A stretch of 52,749 nt of DNA, taken from Nocardiopsis sp. CC223A. GTDB lineage: Bacteria > Actinomycetota > Actinomycetes > Streptosporangiales > Streptosporangiaceae. The notes under the pieces are model-generated. The model was not told the DNA's origin and searched no databases. It worked only from the letters and a program-made list of their open reading frames with translations. The position numbers were made by a program, and so were the translations under genes. Where the stretch lies: the NCBI RefSeq assembly GCF_030766825.1, contig NZ_JASFDV010000044.1, positions 1 to 52,749 of the forward strand, given 5' to 3'. Every line of letters begins with the position of its first letter. Position 1 is the stretch's first letter. Positions 25,320 through 34,814 of this stretch are shown piece after piece.

Positions 25320-25555
25320 GCACCGTCCGCATCCGCGGCCGCCTCGCCCCGTACACCTGATCGCCCCTGTGACCACTCGCGGCCGGTGCCTCCACGGCAC
25401 CGGCCGCGTCCACCGGCCGGGACCCACCGCCCCCGGCCCACCGCGGGTGGCCGAACGACGTGCCGCTCACCCGGAAAGGAAACCCCGCCGGCGGGCCCGC
25501 CGGAGACCGTGGGACCCGGAGCCCGCAACCGTCCGGGGGAACGGGCCCCTCTCCC

Positions 25556-28500
25556 TCACAGCCCCGGCCCGGCCGGTTCGATGCCCATCCGCTCCAGTTG
25601 CTTCCACAGCGGGCGCAGGGCCTCCTCCGGGTCGCGGAAGAAGCGGCTGCCCCGAAGCCGCACGAACGTCCACCCCACGCGCTCCAGCTCGCGCTGCCGG
25701 TCGGCGTCGTCGGCCGCGGTGTCCCCCGCGTGGAAGGCGTCACCGTCGCACTCCACCGCCAGGCGGCGGGTGCCGCCCTCCACCACGAGGTCGATGCGGT
25801 GCCGACCCGCCGGGCACTGCGGCCGCACCCGGTACCCGCGCGCGGTCAGGGCCCGGTAGACGCGCTGTTCGAAGAGGTTGTCGAACGGGTCCACGCGCAC
25901 GTCGGCGGGGACCTCGACCGGCCCGGCGGCGTCCGCCTCGGCCGCGGGCCGCAGCAGGTAGTCGAGGTAGGCCCGGCGCAGGTCGGTCCCGCCCAGGTCC
26001 GACAGGGTGAAGCTGTGGAAGAACCACACCTGGTCGCGGGCGCGTGAGGCGGCGACGTTGATGGCCTGGCGGTAGCCCTCGGCGCTGAACGGCGCCGCCC
26101 GGCGGGGCTCGCCGTCGGTTCCGACGGGCGCGTAGACGGCGCTGAGGAACATCACGTCGCGCTCGTCCCCCTGGAAGGCCGCCGGGTTGCCGACACGGAC
26201 GCGCCGCTCGATCCGCTCCTCCAGCGACAGCCGGTCGGCGACCAGTCTCTCGATCAGCGCCTGCTGGGCATCTCCCAACAGGGTCACCACTCCCAGCGTC
26301 CGCCCCCGGTAGGCGGGATCCCGGCAGCACTCCCCGAGGCGTTCCACGAGCCGCTCGGCCTCGGCGCGGTTGACCTGACCCGATCCCCGGCTCTCCAGCG
26401 CGCCGGAGTCGACGTACTCCGTGTGCAGCGGCGGCAGGCGGTCCGCCGCGTACTGGCGCAGCGGCTGGAGCCTGCCGTCGTAGAAGTGCTCGTTGGAGAA
26501 GCCGATGATCTCGGGCATGCAGCGGAAGTGCTCGCGGAGCATGAGCCTGCCGCGGCTCCCGGCGAGGGCGGAGGCGATGTCGAACAGGCTGTTGTTGGGC
26601 GCGAACAGGTTGCGGCGCGAGGCGGGCAGCGGCTCCAGGTGCCGGTGCTGGAGGGTGAACACCTGCTCCTGGTCCAGGCCGACGTTGCGCGGACTGACCT
26701 GCTTGTCGTCCCCGACGACCACCAGGCGTCTGCCGAGCCAGGCCAGCAGGAGGGCGTCGGGGCCGCACTGGCTGGCCTCGTCGACGATGACCACGTCGAA
26801 GGAGCCGGGGGTGTCCATCGGCACGGTGGACACCACCTGGTGGAGGGGCATGATCCACGCGGGGATCGCGGGCCGGCACTCGCGCAGGCTCTCGCGCGCC
26901 TGGTTCTGGTAGCGGGCGGCGTACTTGCCGGTGCCCCTGCCGATCCGGCGGATGCTGCGCTGGTAGGAGGCGAGCGCCACCTCCTGGGCGTGGGTGAGCC
27001 GCCCCAGGCAGGCCCGCCAGGCCTTGGCGGCGGCGAGGCCGCCCAGTGTCGACCGGACCTCGTGGTCGGCCGCGTCGAGCCGGGTCCGGCAGCGCTCCTC
27101 GGCGGCCGGGTCGGTGAGTTCGGCCAGCCGCCGGTTCCACACCGACCACGCCCAGGCGTCCTCAAGGTCGGGCAGGCGGGTGTCCCAGTGGGTCCGGTGG
27201 GGGTCCGCGGCGACGCGGTCGGCCAGGTCCGGATGGCCCTCGCGCACCCGGGCCAGGGCGGTGTCGCGTTCGTCGCGGCGCCGGGCGGCCTCGCGCACGC
27301 GCTCCAGGCCGACGCACGCCTCGGCGTAGGCGTCGGGGTCGGCTGCCTCGACGGCGGTGCGGGCGCGGCGCAGGGCGGCTGGCTCGGGTTCGGGCAGGTC
27401 GGCCCAGGCGCGCAGGGTGTCGAGGGCGTCGGCGACCAGGCGGCGTTCGGGCACGGCGGCATGGTCGGCGTCGACGGCGGCCAGGATGAGCGCGATGGCG
27501 TCGACCCGGGTGGTGTCGGTCCAGTCGACCCCGGCCAGGCCGGGCAGGGTGTCGGTGAAGCGGACCAGTTCGGTGCGGGCGCGGGACAGTTCGACGAGGC
27601 GGTGCAGGTCGTCGAGGGTCTCGCGGAGGTCGGCCAGGCGCAGCGCGGGGTCCTGCCAGGCGTGGTCGGAGCCGTCCAGGGTGCGTTCGGCCTCGGACAG
27701 GTGGCGTTCGGCGTGGACGCGGTGGCGGACCATGCGCAGTTCGTCCTCGGTGTCCAGGGGGCTGCCGTCGATGGCGGCGGCCTGGAGGAACACCGCGTTC
27801 TCCTTGAACAGGCGGGTGCGGATCCCGAAAGGGCCGGTGAGTCTCCTGCCCGCCTCGAACCCCTCGGTGAGGGCCGTGACGTGGCGGAGGGCGTCGGTGA
27901 GGGTGAAGGCGTCGAGGCCGTCGAAGCGCACGCCCCCGATCCGGTCGAGTTCCCGTTCGGCCCGGTCGAGGAGGTCCGCGGCGGTCCGGGCCTGGAGCAG
28001 GACCTTGCGGTCGCGGCCCCGCAGGACGTCGGCGCGGGGGTCGCCCCACCGTGGGGCGAGGCGGGCGGCGACGTCGCGGGCGGTGGTGAAGGCGTCCACG
28101 CGGGCTCGCAGGTCCGCCCGGTCCTTGCGGCCCATGCCGGTGATGAGGTCGTCGAGGTCGCCGCCCCAGGAGCCGGCCGCGCGGTCGGCGGCCTCGCGCG
28201 CCCGGGCGATGGTGGCCAGCGCGGCCGCGTACCGGCTGGGTTTGGGGAGCGAGTCGGCGGGGGGCACGGAGGCGGCGAGGGCCCGGTCCTCGTCGGTGTA
28301 GGCGCGGGCGGCGGCGAGCAGGGCCAGGGCGTCGGCGGCGCCGATGGCCGGTGTTTCGGCGGGGACGTGCCCGATCCAGGAGTGGCGGTCCTCCTCGTCG
28401 GCGAGACGGGCGGCGATGGCGGACAGGGTGCCCTCGTAGTCGCCGGTCCGGCGGGGGTGGCGGTGGGTCTCCCGCTCCCGGATGGCGCGCAGGTCGCCCA

Positions 28501-30136
28501 GCGCCTCGTCGCGTTCGCGGGAGGCGGCGTCCAGGCGCGCCTGGAGCCTGGTGATCTCGGCGTCGGCGTCGGCGGGCTCGTGGGCGGCCTGCCGTTCGAG
28601 GATGGCGCGGACGGAGGACTCCAGTTCGCGCTGGGCCTCTGCCCCGTCGCCGGTGCGGCTGACGGCCAGCGGCCGGATCTCCTCGGGCAGCTTGTCCCTG
28701 AGCACCCGCAGGGCGCGGGTGGTCTGGCTGGTGATGAGGACGCGCCGGCCGCGGGCGAGCAGGTCGGTGACCAGGTTGGCGATCGTGTGCGTCTTGCCGG
28801 TGCCGGGCGGTCCCTGGACGACGACGAGTTCGCTGCGGCGCAGGCGTTCGGCGATGAGCCGCTGTTCGGCGTTGGTCTCCAGGGGGAAGTGGATCTGTTC
28901 GCCCCCGGGGCTGACGGGTTCGGGCTCGGTCGCGGCCCCCGTGATGTGGCGCAGCAGCGGAGTGGTGGCGGCGCCTGCGCCGTCCAGGGCCGCGACGATC
29001 TCACGCAGGGCGTTGACCTGGCCGCGTTGGCGGCGGGGGCGCAGGATCAGGGCGGGGGCATAGCCGACGTGGGCCCGGCCGGGGTGGTCGTCGGCGGTGT
29101 GGCGGTGGAGGGTCTCGTCGTAGTAGGCGCCCGCCTCGGCGGAGGTGGCCCAGTCGCGCAGGGCGGCGTGCAGGTGTCCGGCCCCCTCGGGCCCGGTGGA
29201 GGCGCCGGCTTCGGCGAGGTGCTCCAGGACGCGCGCGCGGGCCGTCTCGGTGAGGCGCTGGGCCGCCTCCAGCATGTCCTCCTCCAGGACGTAGCCGGAG
29301 GCCTCCGGGTCGGGGACCAGGCTGATGCGGCCCCGGTCGTCCATGGCGAGCGAGACGCGGCGGGTGACCAGGTGGCGGCGGACGGGCTGGTCGTCGGCCG
29401 TCCAGGTCAGGTAGCCGACGGCAAGGACGAGTTCGTGGGTGTCGCCGAGGTCGGCGGCCTCCTGGTGGATGGTGAACAGGGTCTCGTAGATGCGGGCGAG
29501 CGGGGCCACACGGGGTTCCCGTTCGGCCCACAGCAGCCAGAACTCGGCCCAGGTGGCGTGGAGGGTGCGCAGGTGCTCGGGGTCGTCGGGGGCGGTGGTG
29601 TCGGAATCGGGGGCGGCGCGGTCCCCGTCGTGGCGGGGCTGCGCCGTAGGCGTCGGTCGGGGGTGGCGGTGGGCGGCGGGCGGGAGGGGCTCGTCCAGGA
29701 GCGCGGGGGCCTCGGTGCGGTCGGGGTCGCGGATCTGGTCGCGGTCCAGCCAGGGTTCGAGGGCTTCCGGCGGGGCGGGCGGCGGGTAGCGCAGGACCCG
29801 GTCCATGGCGAGCCAGGTCTCGCCCGCGTAGGGGTCCGTGAGCCCGGAGACGACGCCCGGCTCGTCCTCGGGCAGGTCGCCCAGCCACAGGATGCGGCGG
29901 GCGCCGTCCAGGTCCCGGACGGAGGAGGTGCGCAGTTCCTCGGACCGCAGGAGGAACTCGTAGAGGCGCTTGACGTCGGTGACTGCCGTGGGGTCGTCGG
30001 CTACCAAGGCTGCTCGTGCTGCTCTCTGTCCGGGGCTCGGGGGCGGAGGGCGCCCGTTCCAAGCTATCCGGAACCGGCTCCCGGATCCCACCCCGGGCGG
30101 CCGGGAGAGCGCCGGATCAGGGCGGGGTGTCCTCAC
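25556..30136 (-). CDS. UPF1-like superfamily 1 helicase with C-terminal Vsr-like nuclease domain
   Basis: A 1526-residue protein. Walker A GPPGTGKT is at 442-449, and DEAD-type VDEASQ lies near 1120, followed by GDDKQVSP and an EHFRC motif; helicase motif VI is near INVAASRARDQVW. Between them (about 500-1080) is a long helical, partly coiled-coil insertion. The last about 110 residues are a Vsr/DUF559-type PD-(D/E)XK fold: Glu in LFEQRVY, Asp in RIDLVV, Glu-Cys-Asp in VECDGD, then a GWTFVRLRG strand. The N-terminal 400 residues contain no domain I can name. The start is GTG 30136, overlapping the end of the TPR gene by 20 bases, with GAGGAG 10 bases upstream. Similar DUF4011-helicase-Vsr proteins are reported anti-phage factors. 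Confidence 0.85.
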   Translation of the reverse strand: MRTPRPDPALSRPPGVGSGSRFRIAWNGRPPPPSPGQRAARAALVADDPTAVTDVKRLYEFLLRSEELRTSSVRDLDGARRILWLGDLPEDEPGVVSGLTDPYAGETWLAMDRVLRYPPPAPPEALEPWLDRDQIRDPDRTEAPALLDEPLPPAAHRHPRPTPTAQPRHDGDRAAPDSDTTAPDDPEHLRTLHATWAEFWLLWAEREPRVAPLARIYETLFTIHQEAADLGDTHELVLAVGYLTWTADDQPVRRHLVTRRVSLAMDDRGRISLVPDPEASGYVLEEDMLEAAQRLTETARARVLEHLAEAGASTGPEGAGHLHAALRDWATSAEAGAYYDETLHRHTADDHPGRAHVGYAPALILRPRRQRGQVNALREIVAALDGAGAATTPLLRHITGAATEPEPVSPGGEQIHFPLETNAEQRLIAERLRRSELVVVQGPPGTGKTHTIANLVTDLLARGRRVLITSQTTRALRVLRDKLPEEIRPLAVSRTGDGAEAQRELESSVRAILERQAAHEPADADAEITRLQARLDAASRERDEALGDLRAIRERETHRHPRRTGDYEGTLSAIAARLADEEDRHSWIGHVPAETPAIGAADALALLAAARAYTDEDRALAASVPPADSLPKPSRYAAALATIARAREAADRAAGSWGGDLDDLITGMGRKDRADLRARVDAFTTARDVAARLAPRWGDPRADVLRGRDRKVLLQARTAADLLDRAERELDRIGGVRFDGLDAFTLTDALRHVTALTEGFEAGRRLTGPFGIRTRLFKENAVFLQAAAIDGSPLDTEDELRMVRHRVHAERHLSEAERTLDGSDHAWQDPALRLADLRETLDDLHRLVELSRARTELVRFTDTLPGLAGVDWTDTTRVDAIALILAAVDADHAAVPERRLVADALDTLRAWADLPEPEPAALRRARTAVEAADPDAYAEACVGLERVREAARRRDERDTALARVREGHPDLADRVAADPHRTHWDTRLPDLEDAWAWSVWNRRLAELTDPAAEERCRTRLDAADHEVRSTLGGLAAAKAWRACLGRLTHAQEVALASYQRSIRRIGRGTGKYAARYQNQARESLRECRPAIPAWIMPLHQVVSTVPMDTPGSFDVVIVDEASQCGPDALLLAWLGRRLVVVGDDKQVSPRNVGLDQEQVFTLQHRHLEPLPASRRNLFAPNNSLFDIASALAGSRGRLMLREHFRCMPEIIGFSNEHFYDGRLQPLRQYAADRLPPLHTEYVDSGALESRGSGQVNRAEAERLVERLGECCRDPAYRGRTLGVVTLLGDAQQALIERLVADRLSLEERIERRVRVGNPAAFQGDERDVMFLSAVYAPVGTDGEPRRAAPFSAEGYRQAINVAASRARDQVWFFHSFTLSDLGGTDLRRAYLDYLLRPAAEADAAGPVEVPADVRVDPFDNLFEQRVYRALTARGYRVRPQCPAGRHRIDLVVEGGTRRLAVECDGDAFHAGDTAADDADRQRELERVGWTFVRLRGSRFFRDPEEALRPLWKQLERMGIEPAGPGL

Positions 30137-32081
30137 GCTCGGCCTGCTCCTCGATGGAGCCGATCACCTCCGCAAGCTGCTGCTCCACGTCCAGGGTCTC
30201 CCGGGCATCCGGGCCCACGACACGGCGCAGCGCCGCCAGCACCGCCCGGTACTCGGCCTCCGCCTCCTCCAGGAGGCCCAGCCGCACCCACGTCGCCGCC
30301 ATACGGCTGCGGACCCGCAGGGTCTCCGAGTGGTCGGCGCCCAGCGCCCGGGTCTGGGCCGATACCAGGTCGCCGAGTTCCGTCGCCGCCCCCTCCAGGT
30401 TCTCCCGGCCGCCCGCCCGGACCAGCGTCACCACCAGCGCCTGCCAGATCCGCCAGGTGTCCGGGTCCCGGTCGCCGTGCCGCAGCAGGTACCCCCGCAC
30501 GATCGCCCGCAGCCCCAGGACCGCTTCGTCGTGGACCCCCATCTCGCTCAGCGTCCAGGCGGCGGTGAACAGCAGGTTCAGGCGTTCCTGGTCACCGGGT
30601 CCCCGCCCCGGGAGCCGGTCGGCCGCGGTCAGCGCCCGCACGGTCTCCGACGCGGCGGCCCGGCACGCCTCCAGACGCCGCACCATCACCTCCGCCTCGT
30701 CCGTGTCCGGCGGTACCGGCGGCGGGTCGGCGGCCTCCAGGGCCCGCCGATGCGCCCCCAGCGCCTCGGTGAGTTCGGCCTCCTGCCGCACCGGGTCCCA
30801 CCGCAGCGCGCGCAGCAGCTCGGTCCGCATCATCAGGGTGTGCGGATGGTCCTCGCCCAGCGCCCCGCCCAGCCTCTGCACGAGGTCCCGGACCAGGTCG
30901 GCGACCGCGGTGCGGTGTTCCGGGTGCCGCGCGGCCACGTCGCGCAGGCCGGCCGTCCACTCCCGGTGGAAGCGCCGCACCTGCCGGTGCCCCTCCCCCA
31001 GGACGCGTCCGGCGGTCTCGACCACCGGGGCGAGCTCGAACGCCGACTCCGCCTCGGCCCCGCGCCACCGGGGCATCCGCCCCAGCTCCCAGCGGCGCGC
31101 CAGCGTGTCCGGGTGGTCCGGGCCCAGCACCCGGCAGGAGGCCGCCACCAGGGAGAGCAGTTCCGATTCCAGGTCCGCGAGCCGGCCCGGTTCCCGGTCG
31201 GGCATCGTCCCGGGCCCGGTGCCGCGGTCCCGGACGCCCCGCCGCATCAGGTCCTCGTCGACCCGGCAGGCCAGCTCCCAGGCCTTGAGCGTGTCCGGGT
31301 GGTCCGCTCCCTGGACCCGCCGCCGGTCCCGCAGGACCTCGCCGATCTCGGCCCCGGCCTCCTCCGGACGGGCGAGTGCGCGCAGGGTCAGGGCCAGGCT
31401 CTGCCGGGCGGCCAGGGTGTCCGGGTGGTCGGGGCCGAGCGTGCGCGAGCGCCCCTGCCACACCGACCGGTACTCCGGCACGGCGGACTCGCGCCGGTGC
31501 TCCCACAGCAGTGCGGCCAGTTCCTCCCGGGCCGCCAGGGTCTCGGGGGCGTCGGGGCCCGATGTCCGGGCCAGCTCCCGGGCCCGGTCCTGCAACCGTG
31601 CCCGGTGCGGGGCGAACCCGGCCCTGCGCTCGTCGCGGCGGGCCCGGCCGCGGAGCCGGCGCACCCGCCGGTAGGCGGACTCCGCCTGCCGCCAGGCGCC
31701 GTCGGCGAGCCGCGTGCGCGCGATGTGCAGGGCCTCCTCCCGGGAGGAGCACCCCAGGCACACCTGGAACTCCGCGTCCGGGACCGGCTCGGTGTACCCG
31801 CGGGGCGGTTCCGGGTCCATGGCGGTGACCGTGTCGGCGGTGAGGAACAGCCGCGGCACCCCCGGCCGGGGGGCGGCCAGCCAGGCCCACGCCTCGGACA
31901 GGGGCTCGGGGTCGCGGGGCCGGGTGCCGTCGTCGGCCCCGGGGCCCGTGTCCTCGGGCAGGAAGTGGGTGTGCAGCTCCTCCACCGCCGCCCGGCGCAG
32001 CGGCCAGGGGAAGCCGCAGCGGTGCATGCCCATGATCGTCCCCAGCAGCGCGGTGGCCCGCAACGGCAGCACGCTCCACAC
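30117..32081 (-). CDS. TPR (kinesin-light-chain type) repeat protein
   Basis: A 654-residue helical protein. The start is GTG 32081 with GGAGAGG just upstream; the frame stays open to 32627 but is Arg/Gly-rich and not protein-like. Repeats of the TPR_12 kind are clear, each with a G-x-D-H-P-D-T-L signature (for example TLGPDHPDTLAARQSLA, QGADHPDTLKAWELA, LGPDHPDTLARRWELG, LGEDHPHTLMMRTELL, LGADHSETLRVRSRMA). The N-terminal 100 residues precede the repeats and have no known motif. There is no signal peptide, so it is probably cytoplasmic. Its stop codon overlaps the start of the helicase-nuclease gene, so the two are translationally coupled; the TPR protein may be a sensor or adaptor for that enzyme. 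That role is inferred. Confidence 0.8.
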   Translation of the reverse strand: MWSVLPLRATALLGTIMGMHRCGFPWPLRRAAVEELHTHFLPEDTGPGADDGTRPRDPEPLSEAWAWLAAPRPGVPRLFLTADTVTAMDPEPPRGYTEPVPDAEFQVCLGCSSREEALHIARTRLADGAWRQAESAYRRVRRLRGRARRDERRAGFAPHRARLQDRARELARTSGPDAPETLAAREELAALLWEHRRESAVPEYRSVWQGRSRTLGPDHPDTLAARQSLALTLRALARPEEAGAEIGEVLRDRRRVQGADHPDTLKAWELACRVDEDLMRRGVRDRGTGPGTMPDREPGRLADLESELLSLVAASCRVLGPDHPDTLARRWELGRMPRWRGAEAESAFELAPVVETAGRVLGEGHRQVRRFHREWTAGLRDVAARHPEHRTAVADLVRDLVQRLGGALGEDHPHTLMMRTELLRALRWDPVRQEAELTEALGAHRRALEAADPPPVPPDTDEAEVMVRRLEACRAAASETVRALTAADRLPGRGPGDQERLNLLFTAAWTLSEMGVHDEAVLGLRAIVRGYLLRHGDRDPDTWRIWQALVVTLVRAGGRENLEGAATELGDLVSAQTRALGADHSETLRVRSRMAATWVRLGLLEEAEAEYRAVLAALRRVVGPDARETLDVEQQLAEVIGSIEEQAEREDTPP

Positions 32082-32587
32082 CGTCCTCTCCGCCGGTCGC
32101 CCCCGTCGGGGGGACCCGCACCGGTTCCCCGGGGAGACCCCGCGGTCGCCTCCGGTCGTCTCGGCCCATGTGTCGTCGGTATGCCCGCCCCCGCGCCGCG
32201 GACGCCCGGGACGCAGGACGAGGCTACCGCCCGGCCCCCGGCCGCGGTGGCCGTTCGCCCGGGCGAGCCGGTTCCGGCCACGGCCAGCCCGGGCGGCGCA
32301 CGGAACGGCCCGCCTCGGTTCGATCCGGTCCGGCATCGTCGCCGTCCTGGTGTCCGCCTCCGCGGCGGGCCCGGGTACCGCCGGGCCGCCGATCGGCGCG
32401 GAGACCGCCTTCCCCGCCCGGGTGGCGGCCCCGGGAGCGTACGGCCTCCCGGTGTCGGCCGCCGGCGCGTGGTCTATCGGCCGGATACGCGCGCGCCTCC
32501 GCGGAACGGACCACGCGGTCGGCGCGGTCCCCCGTCCCCCGGGACCCGGGCCGTCGGCCGGGGCCGTACCGACGCGCGGGCCTCCCG
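32082..32587. other. Intergenic region upstream of the TPR-helicase operon
   Basis: About 500 bases, extremely GC-rich. Open frames here are composition artefacts without protein-like sequence. It should contain the operon promoter, but no consensus -35/-10 was found. Confidence 0.4.
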
Positions 32588-32625
32588 GCGGTGCCGGAGA
32601 CCGGGGGTCCGGTCCCCGGCACCGC
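32588..32625 (-). terminator. Terminator of the pectate lyase gene
   Basis: A long hairpin: outer 10-base perfect arms GCGGTGCCGG/CCGGCACCGC, one mismatch, then an inner perfect 6-base stem GACCGG/CCGGTC with a 4-base loop. It ends 8 bases from the lyase stop codon. Confidence 0.8.
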
Positions 32626-32633
32626 ACACGGCC

Positions 32634-33917
32634 TCAGTCGGACAGCACGTCCACGACCCCCGGGCCCGCGTACTCCTCGACCGCCGCACGCGCCTCCTGC
32701 GGGGTCTGCGCCGGGTACTCGTAGGGCACCGTGAAGTCCGTGGTCGACTCCAGGTGTTCGTGCGGGGTGTCCACGTACTCGTTGTCCACCAGGTGCCAGG
32801 TGCCCGTCTCGCCGCCGCCGTACCACCAGCCCACCGGGCCCGACACATGTCCCGTCTCGCGGTCGGTCCCACCGGAGCCGACCGCCTCGAAGTGGTTGCC
32901 CTCGACCAGCACCCGGGCACCCATCCGGGCGTTGATCGCCGAGCTCCGCACGTCCTCGAACACGTTGTTGAGCATGTGCACGTCCGCGCCCCGGATGAGG
33001 GGGGTGCGGCTGTTGATGTCGGTGAAGCGGTTGTGGTGGAAGGTGATCCCGTCCGGAGCGCTCTCCACCCGGTCCTCATGACCGACCAGCGACGCTTTCC
33101 AGTGCGTGCTGAACTCGTTCCAGGAGACCGTCACGTACTCGGTGTTCTGCTTGATGTCGACGAGGCCGTCGTAGAGGTCCTTGTCCACACCGTCGATGTC
33201 GCTGAAGAACGCGTTGTGGTCGATCCAGATGTTGGTGCTGGCACCGCCCACTCCCACGGCGTCGCCCTGGCCCTCGGACACGTGGTGGACGGTGAGGTTG
33301 CGCAGGACGATGTCGTGCGCGCGGCTGAGAGCGAAGCCGATCCCGTCGAACTCACCGGTCCCGCCCACACCCAGGACGGACACGTGGGACACGTCCTTGA
33401 GGACGATGTCCTCGGCGTCGACCTGGTCGCGGGTGACGGCCACGTCGACGTAGAGGACCAGTCCGGTGCCGTCGGGGGCGTCCCGGTGTTCTCGGAGCAC
33501 GTCGTACAGGGCCTGCCCGGGGGTGGGCGCGCTGCTCCAGTCCCGGTATTGGCTGAGCACCAGTTCGCGGACGGTGTCACCGCCGAATCCGCCGCGGGTG
33601 CCGCCGTTCATCGCGGCGTAGCCCAGGGGCGTGTCGGCGTGGGGGTCCACGGCGGAGCCGGACTCCTCGGCGGTGGAGGTGTCGGCCTGGGCGGCGTCTG
33701 CGGGGGTTTCGCTCGCCCGCGGGTCCGGGGTCGGGCTCGCGGACGGCGCCGGGTCGGCGGAGGGCGTCGGCCCGGGTTCGGCCGGGGCCGGGTCCGCGGC
33801 CAGGGCCGCGGGCGGCTCCTGCGGGTCGGCGTCCGGGGAACAGCCCGCAGCGATGAGGGTGAGGCTTCCGGCGGCGGCGAGCAGGGAACGGACGCACGCC
33901 TGTACACGTGTGGTCAT
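32634..33917 (-). CDS. Pectate lyase (polysaccharide lyase family 1) lipoprotein
   Basis: A 427-residue secreted lipoprotein. The start ATG 33917 is preceded by GAGAGGAAA; a signal peptide ends in lipobox IAAGC near residue 26, followed by a Pro/Ala/Asp-rich linker of about 80 residues. The catalytic part is a right-handed beta-helix of the Pec_lyase_C type: NIWIDHNAFFSD, DGLVDIKQNTEYVTVSWNEF (calcium-binding Asp pair), HWKASLVGHED, ITFHHNRFTD, then SRTPLIRGADVHMLNNVF. It should cleave pectate by beta-elimination outside the cell. A perfect palindrome lies 82 bases upstream of the start, suggesting repression by a sugar-responsive regulator. A second, degenerate relative is at 44563-45597. 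Confidence 0.92.
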   Translation of the reverse strand: MTTRVQACVRSLLAAAGSLTLIAAGCSPDADPQEPPAALAADPAPAEPGPTPSADPAPSASPTPDPRASETPADAAQADTSTAEESGSAVDPHADTPLGYAAMNGGTRGGFGGDTVRELVLSQYRDWSSAPTPGQALYDVLREHRDAPDGTGLVLYVDVAVTRDQVDAEDIVLKDVSHVSVLGVGGTGEFDGIGFALSRAHDIVLRNLTVHHVSEGQGDAVGVGGASTNIWIDHNAFFSDIDGVDKDLYDGLVDIKQNTEYVTVSWNEFSTHWKASLVGHEDRVESAPDGITFHHNRFTDINSRTPLIRGADVHMLNNVFEDVRSSAINARMGARVLVEGNHFEAVGSGGTDRETGHVSGPVGWWYGGGETGTWHLVDNEYVDTPHEHLESTTDFTVPYEYPAQTPQEARAAVEEYAGPGVVDVLSD

Positions 33918-33998
33918 GAGCGGGGTTTCCTCTCGACCGGCGCGTGGTGCGGGGGCAGGGCGGCGGGCACCGGAGCAGTCCTGATGAGAACGGCCATC

Positions 33999-34014
33999 GT
34001 GCAATAAATTGCAC
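33999..34014. promoter_or_regulatory. Perfect palindromic operator upstream of the pectate lyase
   Basis: GTGCAATAAATTGCAC is a perfect inverted repeat (7-base arms, 2-base centre), unusually AT-rich for its surroundings. It resembles LacI- or GntR-type operators, which commonly control catabolic lyase genes. The cognate regulator is not in the window. Confidence 0.6.
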
Positions 34015-34527
34015 AAATGTCGGGGCCGATACTCACGGGAAAACGATTTCCTGTCAACCAGCCCAGGTCAGCAGCCATACCGGTCGGAATCCAGGCGGAC
34101 GCTCCAGAGGCCGGTCAGGAGACGGCACCGACGCCCCCCCGGCGCGGTTCCGGACGTCGAAGGGCGCGCACCGCCCGCGGTGTCCGACGCCCGGGTGCAG
34201 GGGCCTCCTGAAGCGCATGCCGGGAGGCCGGGAGTCCGTGGGGGATCCGACCGCACGGAGCCGGCTCCGCCGCGCCCACCTCTTTCAGCGAACCGGGAAA
34301 CGCCCACCGCACGGTGTCGGGTATCCGCGGCGTGCCGGGCTCCCCGGAGAAAGCCCGGCGACGCGACGGGCTCGCCGCGGAGCACCACCACGAGGCGGTC
34401 GCGGCATCCCTGCCGATCAACGCTTCCCCGTTCGGCGACCGACGTGCGGTGAGGCGGCCCAGAGCCGGGTCCGCCCTGTAGGGGCCGGTCCCTCCCCGCA
34501 CGCCGGGGAATGCGGGCGGTGGCCCGG
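34015..34527. other. Intergenic region, no gene recognised
   Basis: Between the pectate lyase operator and the aldo/keto reductase remnant. Both strands have open frames but none shows a known motif or a signal peptide. Given the truncated gene next to it, part of this may be decayed coding sequence. Confidence 0.4.
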
Positions 34528-34761
34528 TCAGGGCGCGGCCGGGGGCCGGGCGTCCAGGCGGCGGACCTGGTCGTCGGTCGGTTCCAGCCGCGCGGCCGCG
34601 GCGTTCTCCTCCAGGTGGCCCACCGAGGTCGTCCCCGGGATCGGCAGGACGTGGGCGCCCCGGCGCAGCAGCCAGGCCAGCTGCACCTGGACGGGGGTCG
34701 CCCCCGTCTCGGCGGCGACCTCGGCCACCGGTGGGGCGGCCACCGCCCCGCCCATCGCCAC
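34528..34761 (-). pseudogene. C-terminal remnant of an aldo/keto reductase
   Basis: The last about 70 residues of an AKR are intact: VAEVAAETGATPVQVQLAWLLRRG, then the cofactor-binding VLPIPGTTSVGHLEENAAAA segment and a normal end LEPTDDQVRRLDA. The first about 240 residues, with the Asp-Tyr-Lys-His tetrad, are missing. The remnant ends 54 bases from a divergent MerR gene, so the lost part probably began there and was removed by an internal deletion. The upstream ATG that opens the frame is in a poor context. Confidence 0.8.
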
Positions 34762-34814
34762 CGGGAAGATGCGCGGACGTCAAGAGCTCACATCGGTGAG
34801 AGGGGCAAGGGAAC

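Noticed and set aside
26423..30568. A 1381-codon open frame on the plus strand, antisense to the helicase-nuclease gene
   Set aside because: Its product is almost only Gly, Val, Ala, Gln and Arg with no domain; it is a shadow of the GC-rich helicase gene.
29970..34007. A 1345-codon plus-strand frame opposite the TPR and pectate lyase genes
   Set aside because: Pro/Arg/His-rich shadow; both opposite-strand genes have clear domains, starts and a terminator.
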